Shown: in pieces, positions 45,549-55,724 of the stretch
Numbering within the stretch: position 1 is the stretch's first letter
Layout: each line of letters opens with the position of its first letter
Source: Variovorax paradoxus
Lineage (GTDB): Bacteria; Pseudomonadota; Gammaproteobacteria; Burkholderiales; Burkholderiaceae_C
DNA: 64,000 nt
NCBI RefSeq assembly: GCF_029919115.1
Contig: NZ_CP123990.1
Span: 5,110,501 to 5,174,500 of the forward strand
Reading direction: 5' to 3'
Program-made: the position numbers and the translations under genes
Notes under the pieces: generated by a model
What the model was told of the DNA's origin: nothing
Database searches by the model: none
Seen by the model: the letters and a program-made list of their open reading frames with translations, nothing else

Positions 45549-46502
45549 TTACTTCGACGACTTGGTGACCAGCACCACGTCGGTCTTCACTTCGGCGGGC
45601 ATGCTCGACTGCGGCTTCTTGTCGGCCAGCGCCTTGAGTGCGGTCTCGATGCCGAACACCGCTTGCTTGGCCGCGAACTGGTCGGCGGTGGCAAGCACGC
45701 GGCCGTCCTTCAGCATCGGCTTGATGGCGCCGATGTTGTCGTAGCCCACCACCAGCACCTTGCCGGTCTTGCCGGCGGCCTTGACCGCGGCCACGGCGCC
45801 AAGCGCCATGCTGTCGTTGCCCGCGAGCAGCGCCTTCAGGTCGGGGTGCTCACGCATCATGCCGGCGGCCACCGTGTTGCCCTTGTCGATTTCCCACTGG
45901 CCCGACTGCACGCCCACCACCGTCACGCCGGCGGCCTTCATGGCGTCCTGGTAGCCGAGGGTGCGCTGCTGCGCATTGAAGGTGGTCGACACGCCTTCGA
46001 TGATGCCGACCTTGTCGCCGGCCTTCAGGCTCTTGGCCAGTTCATCGCCGACCAGCTTGGCGCCGGCGCGGTTGTCGGGGCCGACGAAGGGCACCTGAAT
46101 GCCTTTTTCCTTCAGCGCGGCGGCGTCGAACTGGTTGTCGATGTTCACCACGAGGATGCCCCGGTCGATGGCCGCCTTGACCACCGGTACCAGCGCCTTC
46201 GAATCGGCCGGCGCAATGACCAGCGCATTGATCTTCTGCGCCATCATCTGCTCGACCATCTTGATCTGGGCGGCCGTGTCGGTCTCGTCCTTGATGCCGT
46301 TGGCCACCAGCGTGTATTGCGAGGCGTTGGCTTTCTGGTGCGCCTTGGCGCCGTCTTCCATGGTGCGGAAGAACTCATTGGCCAGCGACTTCATGACCAG
46401 CGCCACCTTGGGCTTCTCCTGGGCGAGGGCGGGCGTGGCGGCAAAGGCCCCCAGCAACGTCAGTGCGGCTGCGCTCTGCAGCGTACGGCGGGTGAACTTC
46501 AT
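45549..46502 (-). CDS. rbsB: Ribose ABC transporter substrate-binding protein
   Basis: A 317-residue periplasmic protein. The twin-Arg-containing signal peptide ends ALA (MKFTRRTLQSAAALTLLGAF), and the mature part has the CUT2 sugar-binding signatures VNIDNQFDAAAL and LLAGNDSMALGAVAAVKA. It is the first gene of the operon. The ATG at 46502 has AGGAGA upstream; a longer frame to 46616 crosses the operator and is rejected. Confidence 0.95.
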   Translation of the reverse strand: MKFTRRTLQSAAALTLLGAFAATPALAQEKPKVALVMKSLANEFFRTMEDGAKAHQKANASQYTLVANGIKDETDTAAQIKMVEQMMAQKINALVIAPADSKALVPVVKAAIDRGILVVNIDNQFDAAALKEKGIQVPFVGPDNRAGAKLVGDELAKSLKAGDKVGIIEGVSTTFNAQQRTLGYQDAMKAAGVTVVGVQSGQWEIDKGNTVAAGMMREHPDLKALLAGNDSMALGAVAAVKAAGKTGKVLVVGYDNIGAIKPMLKDGRVLATADQFAAKQAVFGIETALKALADKKPQSSMPAEVKTDVVLVTKSSK

Positions 46503-46557
46503 GATGGTGTGTCTCCTGAGGTGGTTGAGCGGTGCGCCGGTCTTGGCCGGGGCTCCA

Positions 46558-46593
46558 ATATTAACCAACGAAAACGTTTGCGCAAACGTTTGC
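46558..46593 (-). promoter_or_regulatory. rbs promoter with tandem LacI-family operators
   Basis: On the minus strand, TTGCGC (46580-46585) and TAATAT (46558-46563) are spaced by 16 bases. Over the -35 lie two adjacent palindromes: 46582-46593 (GCAAACGTTTGC, perfect) and 46570-46581 (GAAAACGTTTGC, near-perfect), with centres 12 bases apart. The AAACGTTT core with central CG is the LacI/PurR/RbsR type. RbsR binding here would block the promoter. Confidence 0.85.
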
Positions 46594-46694
46594 TTCTTGG
46601 GTTTAACCCTGAGCAATTTGAGCTGTCTCGCACACTCCGCAAACGGTGGCTGAGCCGGCTCGCCTAAAATCCTGGGTTACCCAGAGGACCCCCC

Positions 46695-47786
46695 ATGAGT
46701 TTGCAATGCGGCATCGTCGGCCTGCCCAACGTCGGTAAATCCACCCTTTTCAATGCGTTGACCAAGGCCGGTATCGCAGCGGAAAACTATCCGTTCTGCA
46801 CCATCGAGCCCAATGTGGGCGTGGTGGAAGTGCCCGATCCGCGGCTCGCGCAGCTCAGCGAGATCGTCAAGCCCGAGCGCGTGGTGCCCGCCATCGTCGA
46901 GTTCGTCGACATCGCCGGCCTGGTGGCCGGTGCCAGCACGGGCGAGGGCCTGGGCAACAAGTTTCTTGCGCACATCCGCGAAACCGACGCCACGGTGAAT
47001 GTGGTGCGCTGCTTCGACGACGAGAACGTGATTCACGTGGCCGGCAAGGTCGACCCGATCTCCGACATCGAAGTGATCCAGACCGAACTCTGCCTGGCCG
47101 ACCTGGCCACGGTAGAAAAGGCGCTGCACCGCCACACCAAGGTGGCCCGCTCGGGCGACAAGGATGCGCAGAAGCTCGTCGGCCTGCTGGAGCGCTGCCA
47201 GGCCGCGCTGAACGAGAACACGCCGGTGCGCGCGCTCGAGTTCACCAAGGAAGAGCAGCCGCTGGTCAAGAGCTTCACGCTCATCACCGCCAAGCCCGCG
47301 ATGTTCGTCGGCAACGTGGCCGAAGACGGCTTCGAGAACAACCCGTACCTCGACCGCCTGCGCGAATACGCCGCCAAGCAGGGCGCACCCGTGGTCGCCA
47401 TCTGCGCCAAGATCGAAGCCGACTTGGCCGAGATGGACGACGAAGACAAGAAGATGTTCCTCGCCGAAATCGGCCAGGAAGAGCCGGGCCTCAATCGCCT
47501 GATTCGTGCGGCCTTCAAGCTGCTGGGCCTGCAGACCTACTTCACCGCCGGCGTGAAGGAAGTGCGCGCCTGGACCATCCACATCGGCGACACCGGCCCG
47601 CAGGCGGCCGGCGTGATTCACGGCGACTTCGAAAAGGGCTACATCCGAGCCCAGACCATCGCGTTCGAAGACTACATCGCCTATAAGGGCGAGCAGGGCG
47701 CGAAGGACGCGGGCAAGATGCGTTCGGAAGGCAAGGAATACGTCGTCAAGGACGGCGACGTGATGAATTTCCTCTTCAGTTCCTAA
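46695..47786 (+). CDS. ychF: Redox-regulated ATPase YchF
   Basis: A 363-residue Obg-family P-loop protein that prefers ATP over GTP and binds ribosomes. The P-loop is [18 protein letters not shown] and G3 is [12 protein letters not shown]; the C-terminal TGS domain contains [20 protein letters not shown] -10-like TAAAAT lies at 46665-46670. The gene is divergent from the ribose operon. In other bacteria ychF often pairs with pth, but not here. Confidence 0.96.
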   Translation: MSLQCGIVGLPNVGKSTLFNALTKAGIAAENYPFCTIEPNVGVVEVPDPRLAQLSEIVKPERVVPAIVEFVDIAGLVAGASTGEGLGNKFLAHIRETDATVNVVRCFDDENVIHVAGKVDPISDIEVIQTELCLADLATVEKALHRHTKVARSGDKDAQKLVGLLERCQAALNENTPVRALEFTKEEQPLVKSFTLITAKPAMFVGNVAEDGFENNPYLDRLREYAAKQGAPVVAICAKIEADLAEMDDEDKKMFLAEIGQEEPGLNRLIRAAFKLLGLQTYFTAGVKEVRAWTIHIGDTGPQAAGVIHGDFEKGYIRAQTIAFEDYIAYKGEQGAKDAGKMRSEGKEYVVKDGDVMNFLFSS

Positions 47787-47788
47787 CT

Positions 47789-47878
47789 GGCTCACCCCCA
47801 GTCTTCGCGCACTTCGTGGCGCTACGCCAACCCCGTCGCCGGGGGCAACACCAGCGGCCCGGCGAAGCCGGTTCCGCG
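47789..47878 (-). repeat. Dispersed intergenic repeat, copy B
   Basis: In reverse complement this matches copy A at 16515-16600: 35 of the first 37 bases are identical, and both carry CCGGC-TTY-GCCGG hairpins, an ACGAAGTG core and a GGGGGTG end. It lies between ychF and the glutathione transferase gene and may double as an RNA stem-loop. Confidence 0.8.
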
Positions 47879-47925
47879 ATGTTCCACGAAAAAGGCACGC
47901 CCTTCCTTCAAGCACCTGCCGACCT

Positions 47926-48600
47926 ATGCTCACCGTCCATCACCTGAACAACTCGCGCTCGCAGCGCGTGCTGTGGCTTCTCGAAGAACTCGGGCTGCCC
48001 TACGAGATCGTTCACTACCAGCGCGATCCGCAAACCATGTTGGCGCCCGCTTCGCTGCGGGCCGTTCATCCGCTTGGCAAGTCGCCGGTGGTCACCACGG
48101 ACGACGGGCTCACGCTTGCGGAATCGGGCGCGATCATCGAGACGGTGATCGAGCGCTATGGCAACGGCCGGTTGGCACCGGCTGCGGGCACACCCGAGGC
48201 GCTGCGCTATCGCTACTGGCTGCACTTTGCGGAAGGCACGGCCATGTCGCCGCTGCTGCTGAAACTGGTGTTCGACAAGATCGAGCGCAGCAAGATGCCT
48301 TTCTTCGTGAAGCCGATTGCAAAGATGATTTCGGGTAAGGCCAAGGCGGCCATCGTCATGCCCAACATCGAGAGCCATCTGAACTTCATGGAAGCCGAGC
48401 TCGGCAAGAGCGAATGGTTTGCCGGCAGTGAATTCACGGGGGCCGACATCCAGATGAGCTTTCCCGTCGAAGCTTCGCAGGCGCGCGGCGGCCTGAATGC
48501 AACGCGTCCCCGCCTCATGGCCTATCTCGAGCGCATCTACGCGCGCCCAGCCTACCGGCGTGCGCTGGAACGCGGCGGTCCCTACGATCTATTGAGCTGA
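47926..48600 (+). CDS. Glutathione S-transferase family protein
   Basis: A 224-residue cytosolic GST. The N-terminal thioredoxin-like domain has the glutathione-contact region LNNSRSQRVLWLLEELGLPY and the cis-Pro and Ser region KSPVVTTDDGLTLAESGAII. The C-terminal domain is helical with FTGADIQMSF. Substrate unknown. It lies downstream of ychF past the dispersed repeat, so it is probably a separate transcript. Confidence 0.92.
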   Translation: MLTVHHLNNSRSQRVLWLLEELGLPYEIVHYQRDPQTMLAPASLRAVHPLGKSPVVTTDDGLTLAESGAIIETVIERYGNGRLAPAAGTPEALRYRYWLHFAEGTAMSPLLLKLVFDKIERSKMPFFVKPIAKMISGKAKAAIVMPNIESHLNFMEAELGKSEWFAGSEFTGADIQMSFPVEASQARGGLNATRPRLMAYLERIYARPAYRRALERGGPYDLLS

Positions 48601-48622
48601 GCCCGCCGGGAGCAGCGCGGGG

Positions 48623-49093
48623 CTACCCCGGAAAGATGTAGAGCAGCGCGACGGTCATGCACACATAGCGCAAGAATTTGCCGATGACCATGTAGCCGAG
48701 GCATGGCCAGAACGGCAGCTTGAGCCAACCCGCCACCGCGCAGAGCGGATCGCCGACGATCGGCAGCCAGCTCAAGAGGCATGCCTTCGGGCCGAGCCGC
48801 TCCAGCCAGCTCAATACGCGCACATGATGTTTCGAGTGCGAGTATTTGTCTGCCACCTTGTGTGCGCCGTAGCCAATCCACCAGTCGACGGCGCCGCCCA
48901 GCGTGTTGCCCACGGTTGCCACCAGAATGGCCGGCCAGAACATCTCGGGGTTGAGCTTGAGCAGGCCGAAAAGAATCGGCTCCGAACCCACGGGCAACAG
49001 CGTGGCCGACACAAAGGCCGCGATGAACAGCGTAGAGAGGCCGTATTGCGGAAGCGCAAGTAGCGCCAGGAGAGCGTCGAGCCAGGCTTGCAT
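48623..49093 (-). CDS. YqaA-type DedA-related membrane protein
   Basis: A 156-residue inner-membrane protein with about four hydrophobic segments. YqaA features seen are LFIAAFVSATLLPVGSEPIL, VATVGNTLGGAVDWWIG and SWLPIVGDPLCAVAGWL. DedA relatives act in membrane homeostasis and lipid scrambling or flipping, but the function of YqaA is not established. The ATG at 49093 fits the family; upstream in-frame sequence does not. Confidence 0.9.
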   Translation of the reverse strand: MQAWLDALLALLALPQYGLSTLFIAAFVSATLLPVGSEPILFGLLKLNPEMFWPAILVATVGNTLGGAVDWWIGYGAHKVADKYSHSKHHVRVLSWLERLGPKACLLSWLPIVGDPLCAVAGWLKLPFWPCLGYMVIGKFLRYVCMTVALLYIFPG

Positions 49094-49274
49094 AAGGTGA
49101 AATGAGTCGACGCAGTATAGGTAGCCCGGCTGCTTGAACAGGTCGGAGAAAGCGCCGAGGAGCGCGGGTTTCATTCCCCTACCTCAAGCGCAAATCGTTT
49201 CATTCGCCGAAATCGCGCGTGGCTACAATCGTGCCTCATTTTTCAGCAGCCGGACTCGCGACGCTATCTCCTCC

Positions 49275-50333
49275 ATGACCTTGCAGATCGGCACTCACAC
49301 GCTGGAAAACCGCCTGTTCGCCGCGCCGATGGCCGGCGTGACGGACCGGCCTTTCCGCATGCTGTGCCGCCAGCTTGGCGCGGGTTATGCGGTCAGCGAG
49401 ATGGTGACCTCGCGCAAAGACCTCTGGAACACGCTCAAGACGTCGCGCCGCGCCAACCACGACGGCGAGCCCGGCCCCATCGCGGTGCAGATCGCCGGCA
49501 CCGATGCGGCCATGATGGCCGAGGCCACGGTCTACAACATCGAGCGCGGCGCGCAGATCATCGACATCAACATGGGCTGCCCGGCCAAGAAGGTCTGCAA
49601 CAAGTGGGCCGGGTCGGCGTTGATGCGCGACGAGCCGCTGGCGCGCGAGATCGTGCAGGCGGTGGTGGATGCAGCCCAACCTTTCAATGTGCCGGTCACG
49701 CTCAAGATGCGTACCGGATGGAGCCAGGAGCACCGCAATGCGGTGCGGCTCGCGCGCGATTTCGAATCGGCCGGCGTGCAGATGCTCACCGTGCACGGCC
49801 GCACGCGAGAGCAAGGCTACAAGGGCAGCGCCGAGTACGACACCATTGCCGCCGTGAAGGCCGCGGTGCGCATTCCCGTGGTGGCCAACGGAGACATCAA
49901 TTCACCGGAGAAGGCGCGCGATGTGCTCGCGGCCACCAGTGCCGATGCGGTGATGATCGGCCGCGCGGCGCAAGGCCGGCCGTGGATCTTTCGTGAGATT
50001 TCTCACTTTCTCGCAACGGGTACGCATCTTGCGCCGCCGCTGGTCATTGAAGTTCGTCGCTTGCTGCTCGATCATCTGGTGGAGCACTATGCGCTCTACG
50101 GCGAGTTCAGCGGCGTGCGCACGGCGCGCAAGCACATCGGCTGGTATGTGCGTACGCTCGCGGACGGCGAAGCCTTCCGCGCGCAGATGAACACCATCGA
50201 AGATTCCGCCGCGCAGCTGCGTGCGGTCGGCGATTATTTCGACGGGTTGGCGGACCGCATGGACCGCATGCCCGTGCATCAGGCGGCCGAAGAGCTGTCC
50301 GGTGAAGAGGAGGCGGCTTGCGCCGCTGATTGA
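49275..50333 (+). CDS. dusB: tRNA-dihydrouridine synthase B
   Basis: Flavin enzyme that reduces U17 in tRNA to dihydrouridine. The 352-residue protein has the FMN-binding TIM barrel with APMAGVTDRPFRML, the catalytic Cys in NMGCPAKKVCNKWAG, and VANGDINSPEKA. It is followed after 22 bases by fis, as in E. coli, where the two form one operon. A -10-like TACAAT lies at 49224-49229. Confidence 0.95.
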   Translation: MTLQIGTHTLENRLFAAPMAGVTDRPFRMLCRQLGAGYAVSEMVTSRKDLWNTLKTSRRANHDGEPGPIAVQIAGTDAAMMAEATVYNIERGAQIIDINMGCPAKKVCNKWAGSALMRDEPLAREIVQAVVDAAQPFNVPVTLKMRTGWSQEHRNAVRLARDFESAGVQMLTVHGRTREQGYKGSAEYDTIAAVKAAVRIPVVANGDINSPEKARDVLAATSADAVMIGRAAQGRPWIFREISHFLATGTHLAPPLVIEVRRLLLDHLVEHYALYGEFSGVRTARKHIGWYVRTLADGEAFRAQMNTIEDSAAQLRAVGDYFDGLADRMDRMPVHQAAEELSGEEEAACAAD

Positions 50334-50355
50334 GAGAGAAGAAGAGAAGAAAAGC

Positions 50356-50592
50356 ATGAGCAAGAAACACATCGAGGACTGCGTTCGCACCAGTCTGGAC
50401 AGCTACTTTCGCGATTTGCGCGGCACCGAACCCGACGGCATGTACGAGATGCTCGTGCGCGTGGTCGAGAAGCCCTTGCTCGATGTCGTGATGACGCGCG
50501 CCGAAGGCAACCAGTCGAAGGCTGCGCAATGGTTGGGCCTGAATCGCAACACGCTTCGCAAGAAGCTGGTTGAACACAAACTTTTGAAATAA
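50356..50592 (+). CDS. fis: Fis family DNA-binding protein
   Basis: A 78-residue nucleoid protein and regulator of stable RNA and recombination. The C-terminal helix-turn-helix is [20 protein letters not shown], and helix B carries [12 protein letters not shown]. It is shorter than the 98-residue E. coli Fis at the N-terminus, as usual in betaproteobacteria. It is co-transcribed with dusB; purH begins only 16 bases downstream, so it may join the same transcript. Confidence 0.93.
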   Translation: MSKKHIEDCVRTSLDSYFRDLRGTEPDGMYEMLVRVVEKPLLDVVMTRAEGNQSKAAQWLGLNRNTLRKKLVEHKLLK

Positions 50593-50608
50593 CTACACGG
50601 CATATTCC

Positions 50609-52216
50609 ATGGCCCAGACCGCACTCATCTCCGTCTCCGACAAAACCGGCATCCTCGAATTCGCGCAAGCGCTGCATGGCCTTGGCATCAAGCTGCTGTC
50701 CACCGGCGGCACCGCCAAGCTGCTCGCCGATGCCGGCCTGCCGGTCACCGAAGTGGCCGACCACACCGGCTTTCCCGAAATGCTCGACGGCCGCGTGAAG
50801 ACGCTGCATCCCAAGATCCACGGCGGCCTGTTGGCGCGCCGCGACCTGCCCGCGCACGTGGCGGCCATCAAGGAACACGGCATCGACACCATCGACCTGC
50901 TGGTGGTCAATCTCTATCCGTTCGAAGCCACGGTGGCCAAGGCCGGCTGCACGCTCGAAGACGCCATCGAGAACATCGACATCGGCGGACCGGCCATGGT
51001 GCGCAGCGCCGCCAAGAACTGGAAAGACGTCGGCGTGCTGACCGATGCCTCGCAGTATCCCGTGGCGCTGGCCGAGCTCCAGGCCGGCGGCAAGCTCAGC
51101 GACAAGACCAAGTTCGCGTTCTCGGTGGCCGCGTTCAACCGCATTGCCGACTATGACGGCGCCATCAGCGACTATCTCTCGGCCATCGACTTCGAGGCCA
51201 GCATCGGCCAGCCTGCGCCCACGCGCTCGCTGTTCCCGGCGCAAAGCAACGGCCGCTTCGTGAAGGTGCAAGACCTGCGCTATGGCGAGAACCCGCACCA
51301 GCAGGCCGCGTTCTACCGCGACCTGCATCCGGCGCCGGGCTCGCTCGTGTCTGCCAGGCAGCTGCAAGGCAAGGAGCTCAGCTACAACAACATTGCCGAC
51401 GCAGACGCCGCATGGGAATGCGTCAAGAGCTTCGACGTGCCGGCCTGTGTGATCGTGAAGCATGCCAATCCTTGCGGTGTTGCGGTTGGCAAGGATGCGG
51501 CCGAAGCCTATGGCAAGGCTTTCAAGACCGATCCGACTTCCGCCTTCGGCGGCATCATTGCTTTCAATCGTCCGGTCGACGGCGAAACCGCGCAGGCTAT
51601 TGCCAAGCAATTCGTCGAAGTGCTGATGGCGCCCGGCTACACGCCCGAGGCGCTCGAAGTGTTCCAGGCCACCAAGGCCAAGCTCAACGTGCGCGTGCTC
51701 GAGATCGCATTGCCCAAGGGTGGCGCCACCGACTGGGACAACGGCCGCAATGCAATGGACGTCAAGCGCGTCGGCTCGGGCCTCCTGATCCAGACCGCCG
51801 ACAACCACGAGCTCGCGGTGAGCGACCTCAAGGTAGTGACCAAGAAACAACCCACGCCCGAACAGCTGCAAGACCTGCTGTTCGCATGGAAGGTCGCCAA
51901 GTACGTGAAGAGCAACGCCATTGTGTTCTGCGCCGGCGGCATGACCATGGGCGTGGGCGCCGGCCAGATGAGCCGCCTCGATTCGGCGCGCATCGCGAGC
52001 ATCAAGGCCGAGCATGCAGGCCTGTCGCTCAAGGACACGGCCGTGGCAAGCGATGCGTTCTTCCCGTTCCGCGACGGCCTCGACGTGGTGGTCGACGCCG
52101 GTGCGAGCTGCGTCATTCAACCGGGCGGTTCGATGCGCGACCAGGAAGTGATCGATGCCGCCGACGAGCGCGGCGTGGTCATGGTGCTTTCGGGCGTGCG
52201 CCACTTCCGCCACTGA
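50609..52216 (+). CDS. purH: Bifunctional AICAR formyltransferase/IMP cyclohydrolase
   Basis: Catalyses the last two steps of IMP synthesis. The 535-residue protein has the N-terminal cyclohydrolase (MGS-like) domain with [14 protein letters not shown] and [14 protein letters not shown]. The C-terminal formyltransferase domain has the motif [13 protein letters not shown] and ends in [17 protein letters not shown]. It follows fis closely and stops just before a 20-bp stem terminator. Confidence 0.97.
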   Translation: MAQTALISVSDKTGILEFAQALHGLGIKLLSTGGTAKLLADAGLPVTEVADHTGFPEMLDGRVKTLHPKIHGGLLARRDLPAHVAAIKEHGIDTIDLLVVNLYPFEATVAKAGCTLEDAIENIDIGGPAMVRSAAKNWKDVGVLTDASQYPVALAELQAGGKLSDKTKFAFSVAAFNRIADYDGAISDYLSAIDFEASIGQPAPTRSLFPAQSNGRFVKVQDLRYGENPHQQAAFYRDLHPAPGSLVSARQLQGKELSYNNIADADAAWECVKSFDVPACVIVKHANPCGVAVGKDAAEAYGKAFKTDPTSAFGGIIAFNRPVDGETAQAIAKQFVEVLMAPGYTPEALEVFQATKAKLNVRVLEIALPKGGATDWDNGRNAMDVKRVGSGLLIQTADNHELAVSDLKVVTKKQPTPEQLQDLLFAWKVAKYVKSNAIVFCAGGMTMGVGAGQMSRLDSARIASIKAEHAGLSLKDTAVASDAFFPFRDGLDVVVDAGASCVIQPGGSMRDQEVIDAADERGVVMVLSGVRHFRH

Positions 52217-52248
52217 GCGCCAACCGCTCATGCGCCCGTCTGGGCGAA

Positions 52249-52296
52249 GGCCGGGTTGTCCGCCAGCGTTTCGCTGGTGGGCAGCCCGGCCTTTTT
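52249..52296 (+). terminator. Long-stem intrinsic terminator between purH and hemL
   Basis: Bases 52249-52268 pair with 52272-52291 over 20 bp, with three G-U wobbles and a three-base TTT loop, followed by TTTTT. It is on the plus strand after purH and probably also slows transcription from convergent hemL. Confidence 0.9.
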
Positions 52297-52318
52297 CTTG
52301 GCGGGACGGACGTTCGGC

Positions 52319-53614
52319 TTAACGGCGCTTGGACGCCTTGAAGATCTGCCTTGCCGCTTCGATCGTGACGGCAATGTCGTCGTCGCTGTGCGCGGCGCTC
52401 ACAAAGCCCGCTTCGTAGAGCGCCGGTGCGATGTACACGCCGCGGTCGAGCAGGCCGTGGAACAGCGCGTTGAACTGCGCGTTGTCCGTGGTCATCACGG
52501 TCGCGTAGTTCTGCGGCAGTTCGTTCATGAGAAAGAAGCCGAACATGCCGCCTTCGCTGTCGGCATTGAAGGCTTGGCCTTCCGCCGCGGCAGCCGCCTT
52601 CAGGCCGGCGACCAGCGACTGCGTCTTCTTCGACAGCGCTTCATAGAAGCCGGGCTTGGCGATCTCCTTCAGCGTGGCCAAGCCGCAGGCCGTGGCCACG
52701 GGGTTGCCCGAGAGCGTGCCGGCCTGGTAGACCGGGCCGAGCGGTGCAAGCTGCTCCATGATGGCGCGCGGGCCGCCGAAAGCCGCCAGCGGCATGCCTC
52801 CGCCAATGACCTTGCCGAGCACCGTGAGATCGGGCGTGATGCCCAGCACGCCTTGCGCGCCGTGCAGGCCCACACGAAAGCCCGTCATCACTTCGTCGAA
52901 CACCAGCAGCGCGCCGTGCTGCGTGCACAGGTCGCGGCAGCGCTTGGCGAATTCGGGCGTGGCGCGCACGAAGTTCATGTTGCCGGCGATCGCCTCGATC
53001 ATCAGGCAGGCGATGTCGTTGCCGTGCAGCGCGAAGGCTTCTTCGAGTTGGGCGATGTTGTTGTACTCGAGCACCAGCGTGTGCTGCGTCACCTCGGGCG
53101 GCACGCCGGCCGACGTAGGGTGGCCGAAGGTGGCGAGGCCCGAGCCGGCCTTGACCAGCAGCGCGTCGGCGTGGCCGTGGTAGCAGCCTTCGAACTTGAT
53201 GATGTGCTTGCGGCCGGTGGCGCCGCGGGCCAGGCGCAGCGCGCTCATGGCGGCTTCGGTGCCCGAACTCACGAGCCGCACCATCTCCATCGACGGCACC
53301 AGCGCAAGGATGGCTTCGGCCAGCTCGATCTCGCGCTCGGTGGGCGCGCCGTACGAGAAGCCCTCGAGCACGGCCTTTTGCACCGCCTCGACGACGGCCG
53401 GGTGGCCGTGGCCAAGGATCATGGGGCCCCACGATCCGATGTAGTCGATGTAGCGCTTGTCGTTGGCGTCCCAGAAGTAGGCGCCTTCGGCACGGCGGAT
53501 GAAGCGCGGCGTGCCGCCCACGGCCTTGAAGGCGCGCACGGGCGAATTGACGCCGCCGGGAATGACTGCGCGTGCGCGGTCGAAAAGAATGTCGTTTTGG
53601 TCAGCGTTTGGCAT
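52319..53614 (-). CDS. hemL: Glutamate-1-semialdehyde 2,1-aminomutase
   Basis: Makes 5-aminolevulinate, the first committed haem precursor, in the C5 pathway. The 431-residue PLP enzyme has [34 protein letters not shown], and the PLP lysine in [18 protein letters not shown]. The ATG at 53614 shares its first base with the stop of the upstream kinase gene (TGATG). It converges on purH. Confidence 0.97.
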   Translation of the reverse strand: MPNADQNDILFDRARAVIPGGVNSPVRAFKAVGGTPRFIRRAEGAYFWDANDKRYIDYIGSWGPMILGHGHPAVVEAVQKAVLEGFSYGAPTEREIELAEAILALVPSMEMVRLVSSGTEAAMSALRLARGATGRKHIIKFEGCYHGHADALLVKAGSGLATFGHPTSAGVPPEVTQHTLVLEYNNIAQLEEAFALHGNDIACLMIEAIAGNMNFVRATPEFAKRCRDLCTQHGALLVFDEVMTGFRVGLHGAQGVLGITPDLTVLGKVIGGGMPLAAFGGPRAIMEQLAPLGPVYQAGTLSGNPVATACGLATLKEIAKPGFYEALSKKTQSLVAGLKAAAAAEGQAFNADSEGGMFGFFLMNELPQNYATVMTTDNAQFNALFHGLLDRGVYIAPALYEAGFVSAAHSDDDIAVTIEAARQIFKASKRR

Positions 53615-54576
53615 CAATGTCTGGTGTCGTGAGGGGGCAGGGCAAAGTCGGGTGGCGTGTCGGGGTCTTCCTCGTCATCGTCGTCTTCGGGCTCGGCCCA
53701 GAACAGGCGGTCGGGAAGCACGTGGCCCATGCCGGGCCTGAAGCCCGCATCGAGGCAGCGGTCCATGTAGGCCAAGGCTTCGGTGGTGGCGGCCACCAGG
53801 TCGGTGCCGCTCGCGAGCAAGGCCGCCAGCGCGGCCGAAAGAGTGTCGCCGGCGCCAGCAAAAACGGCTTCGAGCCGCTCGTACTTTTCGCTAGCGAGCA
53901 CTGACTGCGGAGAGGCCAGCACGTTGTCGATGAACTGGTCGGGCAGCACCATGCCGGTTACCAGTGTGTAGGGCACGCCAAACTCCCCGGCGGCCTTGGC
54001 GATGTCGCGTGCGCCGGGCGGGCGGTCACCGCTCCAGTCGGGAAGCAGCCACCGCCACAGCGTACTGTGGTTTCCAACCAACACTGTGGCCTGCGGCAAA
54101 AGTAACTCTCTAAAAGCGTCCAGGTAGGGCTCGATCAGGTTCTCGTCCCACCAGGAAAGGTTGGGCATATAGGCCACCAATGGCACATCGGGGTAGTCGG
54201 ACGCGGTCTCGGCAATGGTGCTCAGGGTGTCCGGGCTGCCGACAAAGCCTACCTTGATCAGCTGGACTTCCACGTCCTCGAGGATGGCGCGCGCCTGCTC
54301 GGCCACGGCCTCTTCGTCGAAGGCGAAATGGTCGAATATCTCAGCCGTGTCCCGGGCGTAGGCGCCTGTGACCACGGGAAGCATGTGTGCGCCCACCGAC
54401 GCCATTGCCAGGGCATCGGCGCCCAGGCCGCCGGCACCGCTCGGATCGCTGGCGTTGAAGACCAGCACGCACGGCGGATTCAGGTCGCGCTCGGCTACCT
54501 CTTCGGCGTCCGCCGAGGGGTCGTTAAGATCGCCCGGGTTGCGGGCGTTGTCTGCTGGATGTAAGTAAATGGTCAT
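53614..54576 (-). CDS. ThiD-like hydroxymethylpyrimidine kinase
   Basis: A 320-residue kinase of the ThiD/PdxK ribokinase fold. It has [18 protein letters not shown] at the N-terminus of the domain, and [18 protein letters not shown] with the catalytic Asp. An N-terminal extension of about 35 residues and a very acidic C-terminus ([12 protein letters not shown]) are unusual. It may phosphorylate hydroxymethylpyrimidine in thiamine synthesis, but no other thi gene is adjacent. It is coupled to hemL and diverges from rubredoxin. Confidence 0.85.
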   Translation of the reverse strand: MTIYLHPADNARNPGDLNDPSADAEEVAERDLNPPCVLVFNASDPSGAGGLGADALAMASVGAHMLPVVTGAYARDTAEIFDHFAFDEEAVAEQARAILEDVEVQLIKVGFVGSPDTLSTIAETASDYPDVPLVAYMPNLSWWDENLIEPYLDAFRELLLPQATVLVGNHSTLWRWLLPDWSGDRPPGARDIAKAAGEFGVPYTLVTGMVLPDQFIDNVLASPQSVLASEKYERLEAVFAGAGDTLSAALAALLASGTDLVAATTEALAYMDRCLDAGFRPGMGHVLPDRLFWAEPEDDDDEEDPDTPPDFALPPHDTRH

Positions 54577-54687
54577 ACGCCGGGCAAAATCCCCTGGATG
54601 GTGGCATAGGCGCGACGTTTACGGTCCGCCAGTGAGATACGCATAGATACACTCGTTGCATTTAATGAACAAGGACTTTAAGCTCCG

Positions 54688-54858
54688 ATGAATACGAAAA
54701 CTTGGATGTGCCTGATTTGTGGGTGGATCTATGACGAAGCGGTTGGTGTACCGGAAGACGGCATCGCAGCAGGCACGGCCTGGGCTGATGTTCCGATGAA
54801 CTGGACCTGTCCTGAGTGCGGTGCGCGCAAGGAAGACTTCGAAATGGTTGAAATCTGA
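54688..54858 (+). CDS. Rubredoxin
   Basis: A 56-residue one-iron electron carrier. Four cysteines at positions 8, 11, 41 and 44 (CLIC and CPEC) bind the iron, and the fold signature is [18 protein letters not shown]. The ATG at 54688 is followed by an uninterrupted frame to TGA at 54856-54858. Likely partners (alkane hydroxylase, rubredoxin reductase) are not encoded here. It lies 83 bases upstream of pilG. Confidence 0.97.
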   Translation: MNTKTWMCLICGWIYDEAVGVPEDGIAAGTAWADVPMNWTCPECGARKEDFEMVEI

Positions 54859-54941
54859 AGAGCATGGCATAGGGCTACGCGATTTGCGTCGATGTACGGC
54901 GCGGCGGGCATCCAAGTCTCATCTCAGCAGGAGCGTGTGCA

Positions 54942-55340
54942 ATGGGGCCGAATGGATCAGGTTACAAGGTGCTTGTCATCGATGACAGCAATACGATCCG
55001 GCGCAGTGCCGAAATATTTCTGAAGCAGGGCGGTCACGAGGTTCTTCTGGCGGAAGACGGCTTTGACGCGCTCTCGAAAATCAATGACCACAAGCCGCAT
55101 CTGATTTTCTGCGACATCCTGATGCCTCGCCTGGACGGTTACCAGACCTGCGCCATCATCAAGCGCAATGCTCAATTCTCCAATGTTCCGGTCGTGATGC
55201 TCTCCTCGAAAGACGGCGTCTTCGACAAGGCCCGCGGCCGCATGGTCGGATCGCAAGACTACCTGACCAAGCCTTTCACCAAAGACCAGCTGCTGCAGGC
55301 CGTGCAGCAGTTTGGCATTGTTCAACAGGAAGTGCAGTAA
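54942..55340 (+). CDS. pilG: Twitching motility response regulator PilG
   Basis: A 132-residue single-domain CheY-like receiver. The phosphoacceptor Asp is in LIFCDILMPRLDGYQ, the acidic pocket in KVLVIDDSNTIRRSAE, and the conserved Lys in DYLTKPFT. It is the first gene of the Chp chemosensory operon. In Pseudomonas, PilG promotes pilus extension. It overlaps pilH by one base (TAATG). Confidence 0.95.
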   Translation: MGPNGSGYKVLVIDDSNTIRRSAEIFLKQGGHEVLLAEDGFDALSKINDHKPHLIFCDILMPRLDGYQTCAIIKRNAQFSNVPVVMLSSKDGVFDKARGRMVGSQDYLTKPFTKDQLLQAVQQFGIVQQEVQ

Positions 55341-55705
55341 TGCCCATTCGAAAAATCCTCGTCGTAGACGACTCCAAGACGGAACTGGTGTTCCTGTCAG
55401 ACCTGCTCCGCAAGAACGGCTTTGCCGTCAAGACCGCTGAAAACGCCGACGACGCCATGCGCCGTCTCGAAGAAGAGCAGCCCGACCTGATCCTCATGGA
55501 CGTGGTGATGCCCGGCCAGAACGGCTTTCAGCTGACCCGCGCGATTGCCCGCGACCCGAAGTACGGCTCGATCCCGATCATTCTTTGCACCAGCAAGAAC
55601 CAGGAAACCGACCGCGTCTGGGGCATGCGCCAGGGCGCGCGCGACTACATCGTGAAGCCGGTCAACGAGGCCGACCTGATGTCGAAGATCACCGCGCTCG
55701 CCTGA
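55340..55705 (+). CDS. pilH: Twitching motility response regulator PilH
   Basis: A 121-residue CheY-like receiver with KILVVDDSKTELVFLSDL, phospho-Asp in LILMDVVMPGQNGFQ, and Lys in DYIVKPVNEADL. In the Chp system it works opposite to or buffers PilG in control of pilus retraction. It follows pilG with a one-base overlap and lies 19 bases before the CheW-like gene. Confidence 0.95.
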   Translation: MPIRKILVVDDSKTELVFLSDLLRKNGFAVKTAENADDAMRRLEEEQPDLILMDVVMPGQNGFQLTRAIARDPKYGSIPIILCTSKNQETDRVWGMRQGARDYIVKPVNEADLMSKITALA

Positions 55706-55724
55706 GCTGGAGCCGACCGAGTCC

